Source: Ruminococcoides sp052118065 (lineage in GTDB: Bacteria > Bacillota > Clostridia > Oscillospirales > Acutalibacteraceae). From it: DNA of 49,872 bases. The position numbers and the translations under genes were made by a program. Shown here piece by piece: positions 35,488-43,700 of this stretch. The notes beneath the pieces are model-generated. The model saw only the letters and a program-made list of their open reading frames with translations. It did not search any database and was not told where the DNA came from. How positions within the stretch are numbered: position 1 is the stretch's first letter; each line of letters starts with the position of its first letter. The stretch is from positions 1 through 49,872 of the forward strand of contig JBQKHY010000017.1 in assembly GCA_052118065.1 (NCBI GenBank), read 5' to 3'.

Positions 35488-35706
35488 TTATAATATAAAT
35501 TCTACTTCACAATTTAGGAAAGTATCATTACCATCATATAAAAATACAACACAATTTTTCATATCGGAAGTTGGGACTCGCTCATATATTTGTCCATTAA
35601 TCTTCACCTTATTAAAAATAATATTAGGAATTGACTCAACTCCAATTACCCTATATTTAGTACTTGGAACTTGGAAATCATCAATAATTTTTCTTTTGTT
35701 ATCCAT
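35488..35706 (-). CDS. Small protein of unknown function, 72 residues
   Basis: Begins MDNKRKIIDDFQVPSTKYRV. Mostly short beta-type strands (VKINGQIYERVP, CVVFLYDGNDTFLNCEVEFIL), suggesting a small beta barrel. No family recognised. An in-frame TTG lies one codon before the ATG; the ATG is preferred. It precedes the next gene by 13 bp. Confidence 0.6.
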   Translation of the reverse strand: MDNKRKIIDDFQVPSTKYRVIGVESIPNIIFNKVKINGQIYERVPTSDMKNCVVFLYDGNDTFLNCEVEFIL

Positions 35707-35743
35707 CAATATAGCCCACTCTTTTATAATAGGAATTCACTTA

Positions 35744-35923
35744 TTATTCAACCATTATATTTTTCTGTTCATGCACAAAGCCCTTACAATTAGGGTCTTC
35801 ACAATGAAAATAATTCACAAAATCTCTCTTTGAATAAGAAACATCATAATAATGTTTATGGCAAGTATGACACAATATCTTTTCACCTTTTCTAAGTCTA
35901 TCAATATCGCTTAATTCTGTCAT
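35744..35923 (-). CDS. Small zinc-ribbon-like protein, 59 residues
   Basis: Not a long frame, but it has a GAGGT ribosome site 6 nt before the ATG. Sequence features: MTELSDIDRLRKGEKILC, then CHTCHKHYYD, and FHCEDPNCKGF. Two Cys pairs (CHTC and CEDPNC) suggest one zinc site. A similar plan (LxxGxKIxCxxC then CPNC) is seen in the gene at 36120, so the two look paralogous. Function unknown. Confidence 0.65.
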   Translation of the reverse strand: MTELSDIDRLRKGEKILCHTCHKHYYDVSYSKRDFVNYFHCEDPNCKGFVHEQKNIMVE

Positions 35924-35941
35924 AATAATACCTCTATAAAA

Positions 35942-36106
35942 TTAATAATCAATCTTCAACATATGCCTACCGGTTTTCTTAAAATAATCTTCATCAGCTT
36001 TCTTAGCCTTAATCTTTATTTCTTCCGGTGCATCTTTCTTTATACTTCTAAAGCCATTCTTTGGTGGTGTCATCCATATATAAAACTTATCAAATTTTCC
36101 TGTCAT
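35942..36106 (-). CDS. Small basic protein, 54 residues, paralogue of the gene at 36368
   Basis: Begins MTGKFDKFYIWMTPPKNG and ends KKTGRHMLKIDY. A GAGGTAATGTT leader gives a good ribosome site. The central segment (DAPEEIKIKAKKADEDYF) and the C-terminus match the protein from 36368 almost residue for residue, so the two arose by duplication. No known family. Confidence 0.68.
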   Translation of the reverse strand: MTGKFDKFYIWMTPPKNGFRSIKKDAPEEIKIKAKKADEDYFKKTGRHMLKIDY

Positions 36107-36119
36107 AACATTACCTCAA

Positions 36120-36296
36120 TTACAAAACCAAAATATTAGGTGTGAACCTTACAATACTTTTACAGTTTGGACAATAAAATTCTAATGATTTACTAATATC
36201 TTTAGTTGCAGAAATATAAAAATCCTTCTTACATTCTAGACAAATAATTTTATCACCACTTTGCAATTTTTCTATTAGTGATTTTTCATTGTTCAT
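36120..36296 (-). CDS. Small zinc-ribbon-like protein, 58 residues
   Basis: Begins MNNEKSLIEKLQSGDKIICL; CLECKKDF and FYCPNCKS provide two Cys pairs for a zinc ribbon. It resembles the protein from 35744 in layout. The ribosome site is weak, so the exact start is less sure. Unknown function. Confidence 0.58.
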   Translation of the reverse strand: MNNEKSLIEKLQSGDKIICLECKKDFYISATKDISKSLEFYCPNCKSIVRFTPNILVL

Positions 36297-36367
36297 ATCG
36301 ATTCAATATTCTCTTCTGTTGTCAATAGTTCGATTATTAATTTTTCTATAAAAATAATAGATAAAAA

Positions 36368-36532
36368 TTAATAATCAATCTTAAGCATATGCCTACCGGT
36401 TAACTTATAATAATCTTCATCAGCCTTTTTAGCCTCAATCTTTATTTCTTTCGGTGCATCAGGCTCTATTCTACGGCTACAATTATGGTCAAGATATGAC
36501 CATTTCAAAAATTTATTAAATTCTTTTGTCAT
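36368..36532 (-). CDS. Small basic protein, 54 residues, paralogue of the gene at 35942
   Basis: Begins MTKEFNKFLKWSYLDHNC, then PDAPKEIKIEAKKADEDYY and an ending TGRHMLKIDY shared with the 35942 product. AAGGGTG lies 7 nt before the ATG. The N-terminal third differs between the two copies and the C-terminal two thirds are conserved, including at the DNA level. Confidence 0.68.
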   Translation of the reverse strand: MTKEFNKFLKWSYLDHNCSRRIEPDAPKEIKIEAKKADEDYYKLTGRHMLKIDY

Positions 36533-36547
36533 ATTAATATTCACCCT

Positions 36548-36706
36548 TTATGATTCAACAATTTCAAATAATTCAGGTGGATAAAGATAATCTTCACCAC
36601 TGTCATCAATAATTCTATACCATTCTTTTTCAATAGAAATTACATCATATATAATATTATGAGTAAGCACTAAAAAGTCGGTTTCTCCTATATACTTAAT
36701 CTTCAA
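36548..36706 (-). CDS. Small KYIGE...DYLYPPELFE protein, 52 residues, TTG start
   Basis: I place the start at a TTG that overlaps the stop of the upstream paralogue (TTGAAGATTAA), which suggests translational coupling; GAGG lies upstream inside that gene. A longer in-frame ATG at 36784 would run out of frame through the neighbour and gives an unrelated N-terminus. Segments: KIKYIGETDF, EKEWYRIIDDSGEDYLYPPE. The product is a clear paralogue of the 36696 one. It looks like a small beta-barrel protein of a family common in Firmicutes, without known function. Confidence 0.65.
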   Translation of the reverse strand: MKIKYIGETDFLVLTHNIIYDVISIEKEWYRIIDDSGEDYLYPPELFEIVES

Positions 36707-36857
36707 CAACAATAAATTCCTCTTTCGGATACAAATAATCCTCATCAGTTTCATCAATAACTCTATATCGAGGACCTTCCTCACCTAAACATTCATACAC
36801 TTTACCATTAATAAGTTCCATAGGGTCACTAATCTCACCTATATATTTTACTTTCAT
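36696..36857 (-). CDS. Small KYIGE...DYLYP protein, 53 residues
   Basis: Begins MKVKYIGEISDPMELINGKV, then PRYRVIDETDEDYLYPKEEF. AAAGGGTGA provides a strong ribosome site. It overlaps the next gene by 11 bp and shares the KYIGE, YR(V/I)IDD/ET and EDYLYP segments with it. Function unknown. Confidence 0.7.
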   Translation of the reverse strand: MKVKYIGEISDPMELINGKVYECLGEEGPRYRVIDETDEDYLYPKEEFIVVED

Positions 36858-36926
36858 ATTATCATCACCCTTTAAATTCAGAATTCTATAATTACATTAA
36901 ATACCTAATGTAGCAATAAAACATAT

Positions 36927-37133
36927 CTAAAGCAAATGCTCAATATCAACTAATATTTTCTTAATTTCTTTAGCTAATTCTTTTTACTGTTTTTCTAAAT
37001 AACCCGACCAATCAGGAGTAACAGCAAATAACTTACTGATAAGTTTCTTACCGTTTACATAAGCATTTTTAGCACCAAGTTCAATATATTTTCCTAAATA
37101 TTTCACCGTACATACAAACACCTTAACTATCAT
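36927..37133 (-). pseudogene. Small gene interrupted by an in-frame stop
   Basis: Starts ATG at 37133. The first 49 codons give MIVKVFVCTVKYLGKYIELG, then FAVTPDWSGYLEKQ, then TAA at 36984-36986. The same frame continues past the stop as KELAKEIKKILVDIEHLL for 18 codons, a helix with heptad character that joins naturally to the part before, suggesting a nonsense change in a 68-residue protein. The N-terminal KYLG echoes the KYIGE proteins next to it. No good ribosome site was found. It may also be a real 49-residue protein. Confidence 0.45.
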
Positions 37134-37274
37134 TAAAAATAATGTAAAATCAGCTTATGTAAACATTAATAAAAATCAAATAAATATTATCTTACCTATA
37201 TTTTATCATTCTAAAAAAATAACGCAATGCCAAAAATGGGACTTATCTCAGAAAATCAAAATTTTTAGTAATTA

Positions 37275-38558
37275 ATATTTTAAACTTGTTTAAAATATCA
37301 TCATAGATAAATTTGATAGTTAGTAATTTTTTTAAATGTAAGAAAAATTATAAGTACCGGTGTAGGGTCTTTCAGCAAAAGATTTTATTACATAAAACTT
37401 TTGCATAAGTTCACATTAGCAAATCAACATATATATCTAAACTTTGCCCTGTATAGATAATATAAATTAGTAATAACAAAAACCGGCAACTCAAAGAATT
37501 ACAACAATACTATGGGTAACAGGTGTAGGGGACATCATTGATGTCCCGTAACAAATTTTTTCTCCTAATCATTACTTTGACCTGTGTAAATAATAAAATT
37601 TAGTACAAAACAAAAAAGCTTCCCTCGCTGAGGGAAGTGTCACCGAATGGTGACGAAAGGAGTGGTTGATATTTTAAACTTGTTTAAAATATCATCATAG
37701 ATAAATTTGATAGTTAGTAATTTTTTTAAATGTAAGAAAAATTATAAGTACCGGTGTAGGGTCTTTCAGCAAAAATTTTTATTGCATAAAACTTTTGCAT
37801 AAGTTCACATTAGCAAATCGAACTTCGCCTATGGCTCGTTTTCTTTGATGTTCACTTAATTGTTTGACCGAGCAAATTAGCCTTTCTATTAGAATATAGC
37901 CCTATTAACAATTCTAAAATAAAAATAAGAAATTCAAACAATAAACGAGCAACCAAATAAATGATAGCAAAACTACGGCTAACAGGTGTAGGGGACATCA
38001 TTGATGTCCCGTAACAAATTTTCATATTTATCGTACATTGTCCCATGTAGATTATTAGAATTAGCAGAGACCAGCCAGCCTTCCTTGTGTAAAGGAAGGT
38101 GTCACCGCTAGGTGACGGATGGATTGTCACGGTAGATAGTATTCTCTAGATAGAATGTGTACGATGAGATATAATTTTAAATATAAACATAACATAGTAA
38201 TTAGTAATTAAAAAATCAAATTGAAATAGAACTCAAAATATAAAACTCCCTCAACTTACTTTAGCTTAGAGGAAGTTACCTACCACGCTTGAAAGTTACA
38301 CATCAGAATTAAAGTATTTGATGAAATCCTCTCACAAAAATAGATAATTAAAAATGATGAATAGTATTAAGTTAGATATATGTTATATAGGAAACAATAC
38401 TACGGCTAACAGGTGTAGGAGACATCATTGATGTCCCGTAACAAATTTTTTCTCCTAATCATTACTTTGACCTGTGTAAATAATAAAATTTAGTACAAAA
38501 CAAAATAGCTTCCCTCGCTGAGGGAAGTGTCACCGAATGGTGACGAAAGGAGTGGTTG
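37275..38558. repeat. Non-coding 1.28-kb tandem repeat, unit 1
   Basis: The unit starts with the GATATTTTAAAC/GTTTAAAATATC palindrome and recurs about 1284 bp later. Within it the first 390 bp (37275-37668) and the next part start with the same ~130 bp. It contains GGGACATCATTGATGTCCC at about 37527 and 37991, CTTCCCTCGCTGAGGGAAG near 37620, TCACCNNNNGGTGA near 37640 and 38102, and a CCTTCCTTGTGTAAAGGAAGG hairpin near 38080. Minus-strand open frames here are read-through of the hairpins. No gene. Confidence 0.82.
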
Positions 38559-39601
38559 ATATTTTAAACTTGTTTAAAATATCATCATAGATAAATTTAA
38601 TAGTTAGTAATAATTTTTTAATGTAAGAAAAATTATAAGTACCGGTGTAGGGTCTTTCAGCAAAAGATTTTATTACATAAAACTTTTGCATAAGTTCACA
38701 TTAGCAAATCAACATATATATCTAAACTTTGCCCTGTATAGATAATATAAAATAGTAATAACAAAAAACGGCAACTCAAAGAATTACAACAATACTATGG
38801 GTAACAGGTGTAGGAGACATCATTGATGTCCCGTAACAAATTTTTTCTCCTAATCATTACTTTGACCTGTGTAAATAATAAAAATTAGTACAAAACAAAA
38901 AAGCTTCCCTCGCTGAGGGAAGTGTCACCGAATGGTGACGAAAGGAGTGGTTGATATTTTAAACTTGTTTAAAATATCATCATAGATAAATTTGATAGTT
39001 AGTAAAATTTTTTAAATGTAAGAAAAATTATAAGTACAGGTGTAGGGTCTTTCAGCAAAAATTTTTATTACATAAAACTTTTGCATAAGTTCACATTAGC
39101 AAATCATACTTCGCCTATGGCTCGTTTTCTTTGATGTTCACTTAATTGTTGGACGAGCAAATTAGCCTTTCTATTGGCATATAGCCCTATTAACAATTCT
39201 AAAATAAAAATAAGAAATTCAAACAATAAACGAGCAACCAAATAAATGATAGCAAAACTACGGCTAACAGGTGTATGGGACATCATTGATGTCCCGTAAC
39301 AAATTTTCATATTTATCGTACATTGTCCCATGTAGATTATTAGAATTAGCAGAGACCAGCCAGCCTTCCTTGTGTAAAGGAAGGTGTCACCGCTAGGTGA
39401 CGGATGGATTGTCACGGTAGATAGTATTTTCTAGATAGAATGTGTACGATGAGATATAATTTTAAATATAAACATAACATAGTAATTAGTAATTAAAAAA
39501 TCAAATTGAAATAGACCTCAAAATATAAAACTCCCCCAACTTACTTTAACTTAGAGGAAGTTACCTACCACGCTTGAAAGTTACACATCAGAATTAAAGT
39601 A
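38559..39601. repeat. Non-coding 1.28-kb tandem repeat, unit 2 (truncated)
   Basis: Nearly identical to the first ~1040 bp of unit 1 with scattered substitutions and small indels. It diverges after the ACACATCAGAATTAAAGTA segment at about 39601. The same palindromic modules are present at 38814, 38905 and 39277. Confidence 0.82.
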
Positions 39602-39706
39602 ACTCATCAAATCCACTCGCTAAAAACAGTCCAATAATAGGAAAAATAATATTAAGTTAGTTATATGATTGATAGGAAGCAAAACTATGCAAATTAAAAA
39701 AACTCG

Positions 39707-40147
39707 CCTTCTCGCCCAGTTGGATTCTACGGGATAAACAAAAACAGAGTAGCTATTGCTACTCTAATACATAATACAATGAAACTAATATAATCAAATA
39801 AAAATGCTCCCCCAACTTACTCTAGCTTGGAGTAAGTTACCTGCCACGCTTGAAAGTTACACATCTGAATTAAAGTATCTGATGAAATCCCCTCGCTAAA
39901 AAAGGTTCACTGAACCTTTTTCTTAACGCTCGCCTTCTCGCCCAGTTCGATTCTATGGGATAAACAAAAACAGAGTAGCATTTGCTACTCTAATACATAA
40001 TACAATGAAACTAAAAATGCTCCCCCAACTTACTTTCGCTTAGAGGAAGTTACCTACCACGCTTGAAAGTTACACATCAGAATTAAAGTATCTGATGAAA
40101 TCCCCTCGCTAAAAAAGGTTCACTGAACCTTTTTCTTAACGCTCGCA
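39707..40147. repeat. Tandem ~230-bp repeat next to the tRNA-Asn fragment
   Basis: Two copies, about 39707-39938 and 39939-40147. Each has an AGAGTAGC/GCTACTCT hairpin, a GCTCCCCCAACTTACT block whose 5' end equals the last 12 nt of the nearby tRNA fragment, and a GGTTCACTGAACC hairpin with T run. The CTCC(C/T)(C/T)CAACTTACT block also occurs at 38245 and 39531, inside the larger repeats. The stem ACTTACTC/GAGTAAGT around 39815-39837 is changed but largely kept in other copies. No gene. Confidence 0.75.
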
Positions 40148-40184
40148 TTCGAGCCCATAGTAATGTATTAAAGAAAGACAAAAG

Positions 40185-40216
40185 AAAAACAGTAGGTTAA
40201 ATAACCTACTGTTTTT
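40185..40216 (-). terminator. Terminator just downstream of the tRNA-Asn fragment
   Basis: A perfect 15-bp stem (AAAAACAGTAGGTTA with its complement) with a 2-nt loop and T runs, 4 nt after the CCA end of the fragment on the minus strand. It is probably the original terminator of the tRNA gene. Confidence 0.87.
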
Positions 40217-40219
40217 CTT

Positions 40220-40275
40220 TGGCTCCCCCAACTGGGCTCGAACCAGTGACATCATGATTAACAGTCATGCGCTCT
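40220..40275 (-). other. 3' fragment of tRNA-Asn(GTT); likely distal attachment site of an integrated element
   Basis: Read on the minus strand: AGAGC (D-stem 3' strand), an anticodon stem CATGA/TCATG with loop CTGTTAA (anticodon GTT), variable loop ATGTC, T-arm ACTGG-TTCGAGC-CCAGT, acceptor 3' strand TGGGGGA, discriminator G and encoded CCA. The 5' side does not form a normal D-arm: only TCCCTTACACTCGCC precedes it, which leaves a D-arm of about 10 nt. A full tRNA of this type should have TCCCCCA and a GCTC...GAGC D-arm. Thus this is a 3' part, the kind left at the far end of an element integrated in a tRNA gene. Orientation puts the element to the right (the defence genes) and the old chromosome to the left. 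An aberrant but whole tRNA is the alternative. Confidence 0.7.
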
Positions 40276-40370
40276 GGCGAGTGTAAGGGAATAGCATATA
40301 AAATACTATTTTCTTGTCCTATTTGCTAGCACCACAACAATTTCATTTTCAATATATTAAAATAATTTTA

Positions 40371-40703
40371 TTATTTATCTTTTTTCCATGAAAACTTGAT
40401 TGCTATTTGTGCAGAGGATTCAGCAGAAACAATTTTCAACACAGGAGTTCCGCCCTTAAGGCATATCTCAAATTGCATTGAAAGCTCCATTTCATTTGGC
40501 ATAGATTCCATTGCCGTATTTTGAAGAGAATTCCAAATACTCACAATAGGTTTCATCGATTCTTCAATTTCACTGCTTGCCCAATTGATTGCTTTACTAC
40601 CCACATTTACCACATCATGCATGTTTGTATTAGTGTCCAACTGTTTCAACTGCTCAACATAAATAGAATAACCGTCAATTTTTATTTCATTACAATTAAA
40701 CAT
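40371..40703 (-). CDS. Trypsin-co-occurring (CU044_2847-like) small protein of the defence operon
   Basis: A 110-residue protein and the last gene of the operon. Its second half (ESMKPIVSIWNSL, MELSMQFEICLKGG, AQIAIKFSW) follows the pattern of the CU044_2847/Trypco1 family: a helix, then a strand 'ELxxxFxxxL', then a final strand ending in W. That family was described beside trypsin-like proteases and effector-associated domains in NTP-dependent conflict systems. The neighbouring gene here ends in a trypsin-like domain, which supports the assignment. Likely role is as an adaptor or substrate of the protease. AAGGGGG sits 8 nt before the ATG and lies within the 3' end of the upstream gene (1-bp gap), so the two are translationally coupled. 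The family call rests on pattern and context. Confidence 0.6.
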   Translation of the reverse strand: MFNCNEIKIDGYSIYVEQLKQLDTNTNMHDVVNVGSKAINWASSEIEESMKPIVSIWNSLQNTAMESMPNEMELSMQFEICLKGGTPVLKIVSAESSAQIAIKFSWKKDK

Positions 40704-40704
40704 A

Positions 40705-43700
40705 TTAAATCCCCCTTAATTTTTCTTTAATTACTGAACAAGGTATCACTCGCCCCTTTTTTTCTTGAAAACGTCCTTCATGAATACCAATAACACAATT
40801 TTGGTTATCTTCTGGCACAATAATTCCTCCACTGTACCCTTGAAAATCCATATTCTCCTTTTCATTTGCCTGATCAATTATCCTTGTTTGGTAGTAATCT
40901 TTTGACGATCTATTTATTAGCTTTATAGCATCACTCCATTGTTGCGTCCCACCCCTAGGATAGCCGCAACAGATGCAATTTTTACCTAAATAGTCTTCAA
41001 TAGTAATATTAAGATCATCTACTGACAAAATTCTACTTATATCAAATGGAATGCGCCCGTTCCAACAAGGTGATAGGATAGTTATTTCACTAGATGCCGG
41101 TAGAACTTTGTTATCATAATCGCATTTTATAACCTTCATTAACGGTTTAATCAGAAAACTCTTTTCACTGCTATATTCAGATATCGCCATTATCTTTTCA
41201 TTTTGAAAATAAGGTTGAAAAATATGATTACACGAAATACAAACTACTTGCTTTGATGTCCTCAACAACAAGCCTGCTCCGCAATTATCTCCGCATTTTA
41301 TTCTCACTACAGAATAGGTTATGTTTTTTACTTCTTTTTTAGTATCAGTTATTTTCACATAATCATTATAATAAATTTTAATCGAGGAAAAAGGAGATTC
41401 AACATCCTGAATTTTAAGTTTCTGACAATTATCCCATCTCATTGTGTTCACAACATCATAAAAACATGTGTCAACATAATCAGTCATCACTAAAATCAAT
41501 TGCTGGTTTGTTCCAATTTTATAATTTTTGTCTAATTTATTAATTATTTTGATTTTAAATTTTTCCGCATTTTCAATGATGTTTTTTTGTATATTATGTT
41601 CAAACATTCTACCTGGTGGCGTGTCAGGCAGCAAGATTGCTTTAATCTCATAAGCTTTTGCATTAAATGCTTTACATAATTTCTTGTAAAAATCAATTAA
41701 AACTTTTCCACAATACAAAGGAGATATCGTATTTTTATTAGAAGAAAGTCCAAAAAACACTCCATATTTTACAATATTCCCATTACTTGGATATAATGGA
41801 AATTGAATAATATTCATCTGTGTTTTTACCTCGTCTTTTAGCTGTCCCCAAATTCGCATAAATACATTATTGATTTTTGATGGTTCAAACGCATTTATTT
41901 CAAAAATAAGAGATGCCTTATACCTAACTGTATAAATTATCGCATTTCTTGTAACATTGTCTTCTATATTCATTACGGAATCTTCAGAGTTTATAATTTC
42001 ATTTTTAACTAACTTATTAAACAATGACTTTTTTTCACAAAGTTCTCGTCTTTTCCCTACTTTATCAAATACAGAAAATAATTCTTTGTTCAATAAAGCT
42101 GTTTTTTCGCACTGAGCCATATATAGTGTTTTATACTCTGCAAATTTGGGTGGCTTTTCGCCACATTTCCAGTAGTCATCAAAAATTAAACAGTCATAAC
42201 AGGCTGAATAAAAATACAAATAACCAATTGCCTGAGCTGTATACATTTCTATATCAGATACTTCCGAACTTAAGGGCGAGGATGTGGAAGACTTAACAGA
42301 ACTCCATATCTCATACCAATTATTCGCTCCTCTTGTTGCAAGTATTTTTGCCACATCATCAACAACAGTAGCAGCTCTGCCATTATTGTACCATACAACT
42401 TTATTACGACCACTGTTTAACCCCTGTACCGTATTTAAAGTCTGTTGTTTATCATAATAATCATCAGTAAGTAATTGATATATTTCACCAATTTCATTAT
42501 ACCTTATAAAAGCCTTTTGCACCTGATTATTCCAAAAATTCGAAAAGTAATGAATTTCAGTTGCAATTGCAGAAGCAAAAACAAAAGCATCAGAACAAGA
42601 AGTCAAAGCGATTGCATCCTCTTTAAATTTCTTTTTATTTCCACTTTGTAACATAAATTTATACCATGTAGAAATCATATTAGCAAAATTAATAATTTCG
42701 TTTTTTATGCTTTCGCTTATACAGCTACGTTCGTTTTCCTGCAAATATTTCTCAATATTATCTTTTTTAATGTAGCACATATGATCATTTTGTGTAGAGG
42801 TTCCGCTTTTATTTATGAAGTTTTTCTCTAAAAGCCATGTAGTTATCCATATAATATATCTATTATTATCATCACCCTTTTCTGAATAAATATGTACCCT
42901 ATCAATATCTGTGGGATCAACAATTCCTTCTATTTTCCCATGCAAACTCAGGAATGGTTTTAGAAGTTTAATATTATTGAAACCTAAAAATCGGTTGAAT
43001 ACATTTCCTTTCTTCAAACCCATTTGATAAAATAAAACTATTATTTTTTCAAACGATATCTCAGATATACCTTGGGTATTTTCATTAAAAACAGAATATT
43101 CAATATTAGGAATAAACTCATTAATTTTTTTCAAAAAAAACAATAATCTGCATTCATCTTCAATTCCAAACGGTAAATCTTCACCATGACGATATGCACG
43201 ACAAAGATACTTATTTTTTGTATTATGATAAATAGTCGGAACAACAATACCTTCGTCTATAGCTCGATCAAAGAAAAGTGAAATCACAATATCAGACTCG
43301 TAATCTGAAAGGATATCATTTAATATCATTTTAATTGATTGTAAGGAAAAACCACTCTTTAATCTTCCAGATAGACATTCTATATCTTTATAATCTTTGA
43401 CATAATGTCTTGGTTGCTTTTTTAAGATATTACGAACTGGTATTTCTTTTGTATCATACCACCACAAAAACGGAGAAAAAATAATGCGATTAATTAAATA
43501 TTGTTGTTTTTCTTTTTCTAGACATTTATATTTTTTAAAATCATTTAATGAATCTTTATAATTTTTATTATTATAGTATTCATCAAACAATGATTTATCA
43601 ATGCAATCGATAGTATCTATATTAATCTCCACGGAACCAGACTGAGAAAAAGAATTTATACTATTACAAATTTTTTCTCCATCGATCATTCCAAATAGCA

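Noticed and set aside
36548..36784. 78-codon version of the small KYIGE gene starting at 36784
   Set aside because: Its first 26 codons are out of frame with the real upstream gene and give an unrelated N-terminus; the TTG at 36706 gives the conserved start.
37852..38130. Minus-strand open frame in the first tandem repeat unit
   Set aside because: It is a reading of the palindromic modules (start MTIHPSPSGDTFLYT comes from hairpin sequence) and is copied with the repeat; no ribosome site.
39104..39415. Minus-strand open frame in the second tandem repeat unit
   Set aside because: Same repeat-derived sequence as the frame at 37852, with altered end; no coding evidence.
37275..40147. Possible CRISPR array
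   Set aside because: Repeats are long, irregular and palindromic, without uniform short repeats and unique spacers, and no cas gene is present.
40220..40290. Complete functional tRNA-Asn
   Set aside because: An acceptor stem TCCCTTA/TGGGGGA can be drawn, but the D-arm is only about 10 nt; a 3' fragment is more likely. Kept as an alternative.
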